64,000 nt of DNA from Paenibacillus qinlingensis (GCF_013204845.1 NZ_JABMKY010000001.1:1-64000); one strand, 5' to 3'; numbered from the stretch's first letter, positions 43,985 to 52,963 are shown. Notes: generated by a model from the letters alone, not told the origin. Program-made: numbers and translations.

Positions 43985-44315
43985 CGGGTTCCTCCTTCTA
44001 TCCACTGATCATTGCGTTATATCTCTGTGAGTATTAGTAACTCTATATGTTATATTATATCTTGATTTCCTATATTTTCATTATACATTCTGTTCCTAAT
44101 TTAGAATCCATATTTGACATAGTGTAAAATCACTTACTCATTTCTGCACCCCGCGCTCGCGGTTTAGTTATCTTGCGCATGAGTATGATACATAACTTAT
44201 ATTATGTAAACAAATTATCGATTCAAGCTTTATATCCATATTTTGTTCATATTCTCTATTTCTTCATTTTGATAGAATGTGTAAGTACCCACATTCGACA
44301 TCTAGGAGGAAGACG

Positions 44316-44942
44316 ATGAAAAAGATCATTCTTACAACAGTTGTTGCTACGAGTCTTATGTTCGGTGGAATCGTGAATGCCACGCCTGCTAATTCTTACA
44401 TAGCTACGGATTCTGACACTTTCTGGTCCATTTCTCAGAAGTTTAATGTGCCTTTGTCTGAGCTTATTGCAAGTAACCCCAAAGTGAATGCGGATAATAT
44501 TTATGAAGGCGTTATCATTTCTATACCTTCGAAGGCCACTCCAAAAGCAAGTTGGGAAGTCAAAGCCGATGCGATCATTGCTGTAGGGATGAAACAGCTC
44601 GGCGTGCCTTATGTTTTTGGCGGCAGTACACCTTATGTAGCCTTTGATTGCTCTGGCTTTGTTCAATATGCGTTTAATCAGCAAGGTTTTAATTTGCTGC
44701 ATTCTGCGGCTTTACAAAGTCAATTAGGAACACCTGTAGAGAAGAGCAACCTTCGTAAAGGAGACTTAGTTTTCCTACAAGGCACCTATACAACGGGTGT
44801 TTCCCATGTGGCGATCTATCTAGGCAATAATCAAATCCTGCAAGCAGGAACCATGGGAACAAGAGAAGTGAAAGTCAGCACGTTATTTGGCACACCTTAT
44901 TATGATGCGCATTATTGGGGAGCACGCCGTTTGATTAACTAA
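44316..44942 (+). CDS. LysM and NlpC/P60 peptidoglycan hydrolase
   Basis: A signal peptide (MKKIILTTVVATSLMFGGIV...NATPA) leads to a LysM domain (about residues 30-70, DTFWSISQKFNVPLSELIAS) and a C-terminal NlpC/P60 endopeptidase with catalytic Cys in FDCSGFVQYAF and His in SHVAIYLG. It probably cuts D-Glu-diaminopimelate peptides in the wall. TAGGAGGAAG precedes the ATG. The 331-bp divergent gap 43985-44315 holds a perfect CCGCGCTCGCGG hairpin near 44150, several AT-rich stretches and no ORF. Confidence 0.9.
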   Translation: MKKIILTTVVATSLMFGGIVNATPANSYIATDSDTFWSISQKFNVPLSELIASNPKVNADNIYEGVIISIPSKATPKASWEVKADAIIAVGMKQLGVPYVFGGSTPYVAFDCSGFVQYAFNQQGFNLLHSAALQSQLGTPVEKSNLRKGDLVFLQGTYTTGVSHVAIYLGNNQILQAGTMGTREVKVSTLFGTPYYDAHYWGARRLIN

Positions 44943-45043
44943 CCACGAACGAAGAACAAAAAATAAGCTAAAAAGGACAACAGCACTTCTATTGAAGTTT
45001 TTTCAGCCAAAACTACAAATGTGGCAGTTTGAAGCAACTCCAA

Positions 45044-45085
45044 AAACCAGTTAACAGCCGCAACATCGGATTGTTAACTGGTTTT
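45044..45085 (+). terminator. Strong terminator-like hairpin after the LysM/P60 gene
   Basis: AAAACCAGTTAACA pairs with TGTTAACTGGTTTT. It stands 100 bp beyond the stop. Its CAGTTAA core also occurs in the adjacent repeat copy C, so it may be part of that element. Confidence 0.65.
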
Positions 45086-45100
45086 ATATACACACTTATA

Positions 45101-45287
45101 ATAACTGGAAAAAGTACAGCTATTTATGATGATTTCCCTCAAAAACTTGATTTAACTGGAAAATATGTAGTTATAACTAACGCTTTTGTTCAAATCCAAT
45201 AAAATGGTTAAAATTAACTGGAGATTATCCATTTATTCTAGCTTTAATCGGAATATCCGAAGATTTAACTACAGAAAATCCATCAAA
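45101..45287. repeat. Degenerate intergenic repeat, copy C
   Basis: It carries forward modules AACTGGAAAAAGTACAGC and TTTAACTGGAAAATATGTAG and an inverse module TTTAACTACAGAAAATCC, related to copies A and B but less regular. The 399-bp gap 44943-45341 contains nothing else apart from the hairpin at its left end. Confidence 0.55.
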
Positions 45288-45341
45288 TCACTAACTCTAA
45301 AACTTCTCCCTCTCAACACCACTCCACACATTTACGACGAA

Positions 45342-46265
45342 CTATCCCGTAACAGCTGGTTCTAAAACAGTCAGTTTGTTCGCATACGTATCCAGTTCAG
45401 CCATAGCCCCAATGGGTATCGCTGCTTTGTAATAGCCATGTGCCGTACTAAAGTTAGTCAAAAGTGGTTTTCCTAAAGGAACGATAATCCCCGCTATTAA
45501 ATCATTATATGATGTCGCGTAGGAAGTCGTACAATTCGTGCATTGCCCCATCACGATCCCCACGCAATCTCGAAATTTTCCCGCCATAATTAATTGTGTC
45601 AAGTAGCGGTATACCGCATTCGTTGGCTCGTGCGTCTCTTCGATGACGATTATTTTACCCATTGTATTGATTTCGAAAGGTGTCCCGAGTGTCCCGACGA
45701 ACGAGGTGAGATTACCACCAACAATTCGCCCTCTCACTGTACCTTTCACTGGGCCATTCAGCACCATACTCGGTGGATTTTGAATCACTCTGGGGCTTAC
45801 GAGTGTAGAAGTTGCCGCATAAAATTGATCGAAATTATAGGCTGGTGTATTGGAGTTAAAATCAATTAACAACAGGCTTTGAAACGTAATGAGATTGGCA
45901 AATTGGAATAAAATATTTAATAAAATCGTAATATCACTGTAGCCCGTAACAATTTTCGGATGACTATTGATGAGGGGATAATCCAGAAGCGGCAAAATAT
46001 CCTTAACCCCCGTACCACCTCGTGTCGGGAGAATCATTTTTACCTTCGGATTGACAAACATACTCATCAGGTCTTCCGCTCGCTGTTCTGCTGTCGCTGC
46101 AACGATCCCTCCATACGCGTATGTGTATTTGCCCACGACAACATTGAACCCCATGTCTCCGAGCGTCCCTATTCTAGCATCAATCGTGCTCGCATCAAGT
46201 GGGCTCCCTAATGTAACAATGCCAATGGTATCTCCACTTTGTAAGATGGGTGGGCGTATTGCCAT
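45342..46265 (-). CDS. S66-family peptidase, LD-carboxypeptidase/MccF-like
   Basis: About 307 residues with the S66 layout: PTRGGTGVKDILPLLDY, the nucleophile Ser region VTGYSDITILLN, the Glu region IVIEETHEP and the late His in NFSTAHGYYKAAIPIG. S66 enzymes cleave LD-tetrapeptides in wall recycling or hydrolyse acyl-adenylate toxins (MccF). No signal peptide is visible, so it acts in the cytoplasm. ATG at 46265 follows AGGAGG by 7 bases. Confidence 0.82.
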   Translation of the reverse strand: MAIRPPILQSGDTIGIVTLGSPLDASTIDARIGTLGDMGFNVVVGKYTYAYGGIVAATAEQRAEDLMSMFVNPKVKMILPTRGGTGVKDILPLLDYPLINSHPKIVTGYSDITILLNILFQFANLITFQSLLLIDFNSNTPAYNFDQFYAATSTLVSPRVIQNPPSMVLNGPVKGTVRGRIVGGNLTSFVGTLGTPFEINTMGKIIVIEETHEPTNAVYRYLTQLIMAGKFRDCVGIVMGQCTNCTTSYATSYNDLIAGIIVPLGKPLLTNFSTAHGYYKAAIPIGAMAELDTYANKLTVLEPAVTG

Positions 46266-46357
46266 CGCTATACCTCCTACCAATGACATTGGAGAAAAAA
46301 GAACTTCTCCTCAATCCCTTTTATGCTTCAAAATAGTGAATTATGACAACATCTCCT

Positions 46358-47281
46358 TCAGATTCCCATACCAACTGGAATAAATGTGGAAACACGATTC
46401 ATGGCTTCCTGCTTTTGTTTATCCCCAACGTGTGTGTATATTTGCGTCGTTTGAATACTGGCATGTCCGAGCAGCTCTTGCAGCGTTCGAATATCCGTCC
46501 CTGCTAATACTTGCATCGTTGCAAATGTGTGTCTCAACTTATGGCTGGAGAATGATTTCCCCTGCAGCTCCATAAATTGCCCTTTCAACTGCCCGAACTG
46601 CTTCTCTGCAATCGATTGAATCATTCGTATACTAATGCGCCGGCCGAATTGGGATACAAAGAATGGCTGCTCGCTCCCACTCCTCGCCTCCAGTCGCTCA
46701 ACTAGCGCGCGCTCAAGTACTTGGACGATTTCTAGGGGAAGCGGGATGACACGCCACTTACGCCCTTTCCCTAAGACCATCAATGAATTCGTTCCGCGAT
46801 TGAAATCGGAGATATTTAACCGATGAAGCTCACTGACCCGCAGTCCCGCATAGCTCATCAGTAAAAACATGGCTACATTGCGAATCTGGTACTTCCCTTC
46901 AATGGATTGTAGAAAGACAGATAGCAGCTCCTCACTCAAAAAAGTCGGAACGGAATTCTTCTCTACTTTCGATTTCTTGACTGCAATTGAAGGATTGTTC
47001 TTCACCATCTGCAATTCTATGAGTGCTGAGAAAAATGTTCGGATCGAGGAGAGATAGCGATTCCTCGCGGCATCTCCCGCCCCACCTTGGCGCATCTTGG
47101 TCAAGAAACGCATAATATCAATCGCCTCAATCGTAGACAACTCTTTCTCTCCGAGGCTTGTCAGAAATAAACGAACATCTCCTAGATACGCTTGTTGTGT
47201 TCGTTTCGTGAACCCCTGATCTTTCATCCAGGTGTCAAAAAGCTCCAAATACTCGTCATCATATGTGAATCTAGTGTCCAT
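46358..47281 (-). CDS. Tyrosine recombinase, XerC/D-like
   Basis: Residues 5-90 form the SAM-like core-binding domain (YLELFDTWMKDQGFTKRTQQ). The catalytic domain has Arg in YAGLRVSELHR, Lys in GKGRKWRVIPL, HKLRHTFAT, and the nucleophile Tyr in LGHASIQTTQIYTHV, all present. It could be a phage or element integrase or a housekeeping Xer. No prophage genes surround it. GGAG precedes the ATG. It is transcribed on the minus strand, downstream of the YolD-like gene's terminator. Confidence 0.88.
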   Translation of the reverse strand: MDTRFTYDDEYLELFDTWMKDQGFTKRTQQAYLGDVRLFLTSLGEKELSTIEAIDIMRFLTKMRQGGAGDAARNRYLSSIRTFFSALIELQMVKNNPSIAVKKSKVEKNSVPTFLSEELLSVFLQSIEGKYQIRNVAMFLLMSYAGLRVSELHRLNISDFNRGTNSLMVLGKGRKWRVIPLPLEIVQVLERALVERLEARSGSEQPFFVSQFGRRISIRMIQSIAEKQFGQLKGQFMELQGKSFSSHKLRHTFATMQVLAGTDIRTLQELLGHASIQTTQIYTHVGDKQKQEAMNRVSTFIPVGMGI

Positions 47282-47353
47282 GCTAGTAAACTCCGTTCGT
47301 TACAAACTAAATTGCGTTAAATATAGATTTAGTGCAATTTTTTTTGATAAAAA

Positions 47354-47422
47354 ATTCGCTTATTCTTCCTCTCAGAACCAGTTTCTGTCACTGGTAATTA
47401 CTAGAGATAAGAATAAGCGTAT
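47354..47422 (-). terminator. Large nested inverted repeat, probable terminator of the YolD-like gene
   Basis: ATTCGCTTATTCTT (47354-47367) pairs with AAGAATAAGCGTAT (47409-47422) over 14 bp with one mismatch, and an inner ACCAGT/ACTGGT pair nests in the loop. On the minus strand a TTTTTTATC tract follows, fitting a terminator, though the loop is unusually long. Confidence 0.65.
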
Positions 47423-47450
47423 TGTTGGAATCATTTGAGAAAAACAACTC

Positions 47451-47702
47451 TTAATCCCGCGGATACTCCACCTTCATAATATCCATGAATGGCACCTTAT
47501 CCAATTCGCCTTTACAATCCATATGTACTCTTCCCGTACGTGAATCCATCGTTGCGATTGTTCCTCTTACCGTTTCCTCGCGCCCCCATACCGTTAACAC
47601 GATCTCGGAATTCTCCATCTTCGCTTCCGACAACTGGTTACCGATTTCTTCTAATACGAATTCATCGCGTGTTGGCCGTTTCGCTACCTTTGCTTTTGCC
47701 AT
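47451..47702 (-). CDS. YolD-like protein
   Basis: The 83-residue protein shows the YolD-like core EIVLTVWGREETVRGTIATM, then RVHMDCKGELDKVPFMDIMK. Family members are often linked to DNA polymerase Y-family or SOS genes, but no such gene is adjacent here. It is small and soluble. Confidence 0.75.
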   Translation of the reverse strand: MAKAKVAKRPTRDEFVLEEIGNQLSEAKMENSEIVLTVWGREETVRGTIATMDSRTGRVHMDCKGELDKVPFMDIMKVEYPRD

Positions 47703-47725
47703 CCCCTATTCTCCTCCGTGTTCCG

Positions 47726-47929
47726 TCAGCTGGACGGCATAATAATTTCTTTCACACGACCAACTTGGCCATCTGTGAGTCTTACTTTTATACCATGAGG
47801 ATGTGTAGGTGAGTTGGTTAATAAATCCTTCACGATCCCGCGTGTAAGTTTCCCGCTTCGTTGGTCTTGCTTTAACACAATGTTCACTTCTCTGCCAGGT
47901 ACAACATCTTTCCGATTTTGTCCATTCAT
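47726..47929 (-). CDS. ywbE: YwbE-family protein
   Basis: MNGQNRKDVVPGREVNIVLK, then QDQRSGKLTRGIVKDLLTNS and GIKVRLTDGQVGRVKEI are typical of YwbE (DUF2196). The function is unknown and it is predicted a small beta barrel. The ATG at 47929 is preferred: the upstream ATG at 47971 lies inside a TATAAT element, so transcripts probably begin downstream of it. The YolD-like gene follows 23 bp later. Confidence 0.82.
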   Translation of the reverse strand: MNGQNRKDVVPGREVNIVLKQDQRSGKLTRGIVKDLLTNSPTHPHGIKVRLTDGQVGRVKEIIMPSS

Positions 47930-48075
47930 GCTGCCTAAGTCGCCTGCTTTCATGCCATAATGTTGATTCATTATATCATAGTTTCCCCATCTACCCCATC
48001 TCGATGAAGGATTTTACTCACGATATTTAATTAATGATATTAATGATTTATCTCATTAAGTAAAATTCAAGCACA

Positions 48076-48099
48076 AAAAAACGGGAATCCTAAGATTCC
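48076..48099 (-). terminator. Terminator overlapping the MFS stop codon
   Basis: GGAATC pairs with GATTCC around TTAG on the minus strand, followed by CGTTTTTTT. The TAG stop of the MFS gene forms part of the hairpin. Confidence 0.8.
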
Positions 48100-49298
48100 A
48101 CGCCTCTGATAACAGTCTTTTCTGCTGCCTCATCGCTTTTTCTAGAAAAATAAGGGATTAGCAAGGCACTTGAGAAACTAAAGATCATTACAGCCTTAAA
48201 TACGTATCCATCAAAATCCTGAATCCCGAGGATCAGTGCCAACAGGAACATTCGTGAAATAACAAGGATAAGCTCGCGCCATACCATCACCCTTGTTTGA
48301 TGAATGGGTTCTAATGGGTACGTCAATAGAAATTGCCGTGAACTCCAAATTGTAGCGAAGAAAAACAATCCAATCGTCGTTAATATGTTGGAAAGGACCA
48401 AAATCAAAGGCGTCGGAAATAACGCTAATAAGAAACCTGCCGCCGCGGCCCCCATGCCAAAGGTTAACCATTTGTTATCACTAATCTCACGCGTACGACT
48501 AAAACGGCGGTAGATGAATACACAGGCAATCGTGAATGAAGTGTACATAATTTGCAACAAAGCAATGTTGAGCTTATCTTGAGTAACCGAAAAGGTAAAG
48601 ATCAGTGAGAATATCCCTTGAAACTGAATGAAAAATCCGCCAGCAACAAGCGAAGGGATCATCCATTTCAATTGTGGGGTTGCGAAAACTTGACCCAAGC
48701 GGAACTTACGAAACACGGGTTCATTCGCTTCTTTCAAAGAAATAGGCGGGACGAAAAAGGATGTAAAAATCATAAGTGCGATGAAAATGAACATAATGAA
48801 GAAGGACGCTGTAAAACCCATCCATTTAATAATCACTGCAAATAATAATGGATTAAGGAAAGAAATCAACTGACCGATCACATTGACAGCTGAAAAAAAT
48901 ACAGTGAATTCCTTCCCTTTTCCGAAAAGCGATATACCCATATTATTCGCTGAACCATATAACCCGTTCGTAAGTCCTACAGGAATTGCGATCAATGTTA
49001 TGTAAAGGATTTTCGGTTCAAAATGCACCCAAGATAGAAGGACAAATGTGACTCCTGCCCCTATGGCAGCAACTCGCATCACTGAGCCAATCGTAAACTT
49101 GGATAGGAGATTTGCCCCGTACATAAAGGCCACTCCCCAAGCTAGAAACATAACTAGATTAAACCAGGCAACGTCGAAGATTTGATTTCCTTTTTCCCAA
49201 ATAAAAAGATTAATAAATATGCCCATATAGTTAAAAATAATGCCAGAACTTATACTCATCCATAATAGTCGTTTTAGCGCGGTCGTCATGGTGTCCAC
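48090..49298 (-). CDS. MFS transporter divergent from an AraC regulator
   Basis: The 402-residue protein has about 12 hydrophobic segments with no obvious soluble domain; it resembles the YbfB/YxiO-like MFS groups of bacilli. A glycine-rich region IPVGLTNGLYGSANNMGIS lies in the middle. Substrate is unknown. The gene is divergent from the AraC-type regulator, which probably controls it. Its stop codon lies in the terminator hairpin. Confidence 0.8.
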   Translation of the reverse strand: MDTMTTALKRLLWMSISSGIIFNYMGIFINLFIWEKGNQIFDVAWFNLVMFLAWGVAFMYGANLLSKFTIGSVMRVAAIGAGVTFVLLSWVHFEPKILYITLIAIPVGLTNGLYGSANNMGISLFGKGKEFTVFFSAVNVIGQLISFLNPLLFAVIIKWMGFTASFFIMFIFIALMIFTSFFVPPISLKEANEPVFRKFRLGQVFATPQLKWMIPSLVAGGFFIQFQGIFSLIFTFSVTQDKLNIALLQIMYTSFTIACVFIYRRFSRTREISDNKWLTFGMGAAAAGFLLALFPTPLILVLSNILTTIGLFFFATIWSSRQFLLTYPLEPIHQTRVMVWRELILVISRMFLLALILGIQDFDGYVFKAVMIFSFSSALLIPYFSRKSDEAAEKTVIRGVES

Positions 49299-49430
49299 TC
49301 TCTCTGAACGAAATTTTGATAAACTAGTTACGTGGGCATAGATTCTCCCTTATAATGAAAACATACGAAAGTTTATGCGGTTTAACTTTCATAATCATAT
49401 CACGGCGTCAGCTCGGAAGGAATGTATGTT

Positions 49431-50294
49431 ATGCCTAGGTTCATGGACGATACGATAAGTCCTTATCCACTTCGAATCATTACTTTGCCTATCGATGCTA
49501 GTAAATTGAAGCTGCAGTCGCTACAGATTCGACATGTCGGACATCTGCCTGGACGGATTATGTTTCGCGGACATGCCACATTCGAGAGTTTTGCCATTGT
49601 ATATATAGCAGGAGGCAAGGGAACTTACCGAGTTAACGACGGTCCGGTTCAAAAAGTGGAAAGCGGCAGCCTCTTCTTCTTCCGGCCTAATCAGGTATAT
49701 CAATATGGTCCTGATCCCGGAGGCTTCTGGGATGAGTATTATTTTACGCTTGAAGGCAGCCGAGTAAAGGAATGGCAGAACAGTTGGTTAACCGATTTAG
49801 ATCAAGTGAAGCAGGTTGGTTCTGAGGATGCTGCCCAACATAATCGGATTGAGCGGATATTCATTGCGATGGAAAGTGGTGTTCCTGCTAATATTGATCG
49901 TGCAGCTTTACTTCTTGAGTCATTACTATTTGAATTCATTCAGCGTGCGGAAGCCACAACGGAAACAACGAAGAAGGGTCAGTTCATCCATCTGATCAAC
50001 GAGCTCAGCGATTCATTATATCAACCATTTGATGCGCAAAGTATTGCCAAGCGACACCATATTTCACTTTCTACCCTTCGCAGAATCGTCAGCGATTACT
50101 CCGGTTATCCGCTAAATACTTACATGCATAGAATGAAAATAGCGGAAGCCAAAAACATTTTGTTGAATACAACTATTTCTGTAAAGGAAATTGCCGACTC
50201 GCTAGGTTATAAAGATGTCTTCTACTTCTCGCGTATTTTCAAAAAGTATGTAGGGGTCTCCCCTCATATTTTCCGAAATACGATGCACACCTAG
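49431..50294 (+). CDS. AraC-family transcriptional regulator
   Basis: An N-terminal cupin-like sensing domain (GGKGTYRVNDGPVQKVESGS) is followed by two C-terminal helix-turn-helix motifs (DAQSIAKRHHISLSTLRRIV and SVKEIADSLGYKDVFYFSRIF with KKYVGVSP). ATG at 49431 is preferred because GGAAGG is 10 bases away; the ATG at 49422 is too close. It probably controls the divergent MFS gene in response to a sugar-like ligand. Confidence 0.88.
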   Translation: MPRFMDDTISPYPLRIITLPIDASKLKLQSLQIRHVGHLPGRIMFRGHATFESFAIVYIAGGKGTYRVNDGPVQKVESGSLFFFRPNQVYQYGPDPGGFWDEYYFTLEGSRVKEWQNSWLTDLDQVKQVGSEDAAQHNRIERIFIAMESGVPANIDRAALLLESLLFEFIQRAEATTETTKKGQFIHLINELSDSLYQPFDAQSIAKRHHISLSTLRRIVSDYSGYPLNTYMHRMKIAEAKNILLNTTISVKEIADSLGYKDVFYFSRIFKKYVGVSPHIFRNTMHT

Positions 50295-50386
50295 TCACAA
50301 AAATTTCCGACTACTTAGCACGACTTGTCACATTGCCGCATATGATAGATTGAAAGCAAATCATCGTATGTGGAGGTGAATCAGAC

Positions 50387-50671
50387 ATGGCACTTACACT
50401 ATCGGGTTTAATGCTTTATGCAATGTGGCTTGTCTTGGGAGTCATGGGTCTTAGCTTCGTAGTAGAATTGTTCAAATCGTTCTCAACTGGCACTTTCTCC
50501 AGTTCTACGATTACCAATTACTTGAGAGACCTTTTGTACTTTGTGTTCCCTTTATTCTTACTTTCCAACATGATGCCGCTAGATCATACCGATTATATTA
50601 TCAAAATTGCCTATTATATCGGTGTGCTTGGCGTCCTCTATAATTATGTTGGAGGCTATTTTAAAAAATAA
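50387..50671 (+). CDS. Small two- to three-helix membrane protein of unknown function
   Basis: The 94-residue protein has hydrophobic segments at about residues 5-25, 48-60 and 68-85. The middle region is Ser/Thr-rich (KSFSTGTFSSSTITN) and the end basic. It is preceded by GGAGGTGAATC and followed at once by a strong terminator, so it is a real single-gene unit. I recognise no family. Confidence 0.75.
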   Translation: MALTLSGLMLYAMWLVLGVMGLSFVVELFKSFSTGTFSSSTITNYLRDLLYFVFPLFLLSNMMPLDHTDYIIKIAYYIGVLGVLYNYVGGYFKK

Positions 50672-50690
50672 TTTTGCAATCGCATTCAAA

Positions 50691-50717
50691 GCTGCTGAGA
50701 TGCTCAGCAGCTTTTTT
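50691..50717 (+). terminator. Terminator of the small membrane protein gene
   Basis: GCTGCTGAG and CTCAGCAGC form a perfect stem around ATG, followed by TTTTTT. Confidence 0.95.
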
Positions 50718-50724
50718 AATGCAC

Positions 50725-50761
50725 AAAAAAGCTGCCTACCATAGATTGGTAAACAGCTTTT
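50725..50761 (-). terminator. Terminator of the DUF3892 gene
   Basis: AAAGCTG pairs with CAGCTTT with inner TACCA/TGGTA pairing, followed on the minus strand by TTTTTTGTGC. Confidence 0.85.
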
Positions 50762-50769
50762 CAAATCCT

Positions 50770-51033
50770 TTAGAATCGCGGTAAATTTGATAAATTATTG
50801 CTTGGATCTCCGTCCGGATATGAACGCAAGGTTTTCTCGCCTTTCCGATTTACCCCCGTATTCGCATCTTCGATTAAATCCGCTTCAGTCATCTCAATTG
50901 CCGTCTGGACATCAACCACTTGACCATTTTGAAATTGTACAGCCTCAATACTACCATTTTCATAATGTACAGATTGGATCATTGCTTTATTCGGATCAAT
51001 CGTATGTGGACCACTACTACGTCGTCGCGGCAT
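50770..51033 (-). CDS. DUF3892-family protein
   Basis: The 87-residue protein matches the DUF3892 pattern: MIQSVHYENGSIEAVQFQNG, then VNRKGEKTLRSYPDGDPSNN and a final LSNLPRF. It is a small beta-rich protein of unknown function, often encoded in spore-former genomes. GAGGAG precedes the ATG at 51033, which is preferred over an upstream ATG at 51102. Confidence 0.8.
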   Translation of the reverse strand: MPRRRSSGPHTIDPNKAMIQSVHYENGSIEAVQFQNGQVVDVQTAIEMTEADLIEDANTGVNRKGEKTLRSYPDGDPSNNLSNLPRF

Positions 51034-51109
51034 AAAGTCTCCTCCTCTATCTTCCTGAAAGTTGATCAACCCCACGACAGTGGGGTCTCGTTGTAGCTTC
51101 ATTCAGATA

Positions 51110-51349
51110 CTATGACTGTGTAGACTCACTCTGGGATTTAATTTCCTGCTTCAGATCTTCTGTCTTCTGCTGCGCTTGCTTAATTTGATTTTGAAGATCC
51201 TCTACCTGCTGCTCGGCCTCTGTAAGTGCCGCTGCTGTAGCTTGTGAATAGATTTGCTGAGCAACCTGCAAGGTTTGTTCGGCTGCTTGCTCTGCTTTTT
51301 GGGCAACATCTTTGATTTGTGCTAAACCAAGTTCCTTTTGTTGCGGCAT
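51110..51349 (-). CDS. Small Gln/Ala-rich coiled-coil protein
   Basis: The 79-residue protein is almost wholly predicted coiled coil (heptads in QKAEQAAEQTLQVAQQIYSQ and EQQVEDLQNQIKQAQQ). It is low-complexity and soluble, with no recognised family. GGGGGTATTACC precedes the ATG. It could be a spore coat-like or structural protein, but this is a guess. Confidence 0.6.
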   Translation of the reverse strand: MPQQKELGLAQIKDVAQKAEQAAEQTLQVAQQIYSQATAAALTEAEQQVEDLQNQIKQAQQKTEDLKQEIKSQSESTQS

Positions 51350-51408
51350 GGTAATACCCCCAGCTGATGTTTTGCATACCCAATTAATGTAGGCAACCTA
51401 GTCCTTTT

Positions 51409-52296
51409 TTATTCGGGCAAAAGATAAGCATGTGTACTTAACTGATCAGCTAAAAGGTTAGTCGGTATGATGAATTCCGGTGTCCCCATATAACCAGGCG
51501 TAACCTCATATTTTTGAAACACGATGACAAGCTTGCCATCCTTATTGATATAGAAACTTTGATCCTTTTTGATCGACTTAAAGTTAAATTTCACATCATT
51601 CGGGACCCCTTCCACCCAATAAATTTTGGTAGGGTCCTCCTTCATTCGTTGGATCATTTGCGCCTTAATATAGTCACTGATCACTTGAATATAACCCTCA
51701 TCCTTAAATAAGCTCGGTAATGTGATTAACAACTGATTTTTCTTATCAATCGTGTCATATTGGAAGGTTGTGGATGAAGAAGCCGCTGTGTTAACAACAT
51801 ATCTGCCTACCGCGAAGATCTGGTCATTGTCCGTTTTAACGATATACCCACTATCTACGCCAAGGTGTCCCTCTAATCCACTCTCTTTCATCTTCTCAAT
51901 ATCGCTCATGAAATCCGTGTAGAGCTTCTTGCTTTCTTCCAAATATTTGTTGTTTAGCGATTCTTCTAATACTTTGTTCTCTAAATTCGTGATGATCGGA
52001 ACTTCTACTTTTGCTTTATTCGCGCCATCATCATACTGATATTCTCGAAATGTCAGAACTTTGATCAGTTTCCCAACGACGGGCATATCCGCTAACGACC
52101 CAGCGAAAGCTGGACTTGTATTAAGACCCGCTACAAATACGATAGCTGCTGCCGCGACAGCAACAGTTGTCCACTTCAGGTTAGTCCTAGGCTTTTTTCT
52201 GTGTTGTTTAATCGCTTGCTTGACAATAAAATCGAGCTCTGCAGGAATGGGTATGTCCATATAGGTTTGTTTCATTTGTTCTAGCTTCTCGTCCAT
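51409..52296 (-). CDS. rsiV: RsiV-like membrane anti-sigma factor
   Basis: A short cytoplasmic N terminus (EKLEQMKQTYMDIPIPAELD) precedes a single membrane helix (about residues 42-60, WTTVAVAAAAIVFVAGL). The extracellular part has the DUF4163/DUF3298 architecture of RsiV (SLFKDEGYIQVISDYIKAQM, FQKYEVTPGYMGTPEFIIP). RsiV binds lysozyme and is then cleaved to free SigV; whether this protein does so is unknown. It begins 2 bp after sigV, so they are coupled. Confidence 0.83.
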   Translation of the reverse strand: MDEKLEQMKQTYMDIPIPAELDFIVKQAIKQHRKKPRTNLKWTTVAVAAAAIVFVAGLNTSPAFAGSLADMPVVGKLIKVLTFREYQYDDGANKAKVEVPIITNLENKVLEESLNNKYLEESKKLYTDFMSDIEKMKESGLEGHLGVDSGYIVKTDNDQIFAVGRYVVNTAASSSTTFQYDTIDKKNQLLITLPSLFKDEGYIQVISDYIKAQMIQRMKEDPTKIYWVEGVPNDVKFNFKSIKKDQSFYINKDGKLVIVFQKYEVTPGYMGTPEFIIPTNLLADQLSTHAYLLPE

Positions 52297-52298
52297 GG

Positions 52299-52808
52299 TT
52301 AGTTTACCTCCACAAGCGTATCATCGTTCATTTTTATCCGTAAAAGCTTAAGTGCTTGATAAAGCCGAGTCTTAATCGTACTCGTGTTTTCTTTTAACAC
52401 ATCGGCAATTTCATCGATCTTCAAATCTTCAAAATAGCGAAGCGTAATCACACTGCGATACATGGTAGGTAAATCTTCTAACGCCCTCTCCAAATCAATA
52501 TTCGTGTAGGCATCTTCACTGCCAGGCGTTATGGCTTCCATCGTCACATCATCCATAACCGTAAGTTTCTTATGTTTACGTAAGAAGTCTAATGAGGTAT
52601 TGACGACAATCCGGTAAAACCAACTTTTAATTGCCACATGGCTTTTTAATGAATCTGAAGCTGCAAAAGCTTTCTGAATCGCCTCTTGCACGATATCCAG
52701 TGCATCCTCTTGATTTTTCACATAGCTATAGGCAAGACGATATACATGTTCCTTATGCTCCGTTATACAGGTTATTAGTTCGGTTTCTAGCTTCCTATTC
52801 TTAGTCAT
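52299..52808 (-). CDS. sigV: ECF sigma factor, SigV-like
   Basis: The 169-residue protein has sigma region 2 (VYRLAYSYVKNQEDALDIVQE, SWFYRIVVNTSLDFLRKHKK) and region 4 (LPTMYRSVITLRYFEDLKID, EIADVLKENTSTIKTRLYQAL). Pairing with an RsiV-like anti-sigma factor supports SigV, which directs cell-wall and lysozyme stress genes. GGAGC precedes the ATG. An autoregulatory ECF promoter was looked for but not found with confidence. Confidence 0.85.
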   Translation of the reverse strand: MTKNRKLETELITCITEHKEHVYRLAYSYVKNQEDALDIVQEAIQKAFAASDSLKSHVAIKSWFYRIVVNTSLDFLRKHKKLTVMDDVTMEAITPGSEDAYTNIDLERALEDLPTMYRSVITLRYFEDLKIDEIADVLKENTSTIKTRLYQALKLLRIKMNDDTLVEVN

Positions 52809-52963
52809 ATCGTTGATGACGCTCCTTTTACCGCGCGGTTAATCAGAATTGAATCATGTTGTAGCTAAGACGTTTAAGGGGGCCAAATAGTTTGATTACG
52901 ATGCCTACCAATTTAGGGAATCCACTGGTATACTAACAGCAAGACGCTTATGAGGTGAACCGT

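Noticed and set aside
44148-44162. CCGCGCTCGCGG hairpin as operator or terminator
   Set aside because: It is a short perfect stem but has no T-tract and no second copy, so function cannot be supported.
52809-52870. Autoregulatory SigV promoter
   Set aside because: An ACAAC element is present but no convincing CGTC-type -10 at the right distance.
52860-52963. A dif-like site upstream of xerS
   Set aside because: I looked for a CCGAAAAA- or TTTCTTGAAA-like core and found none in the flanking 100 bp.
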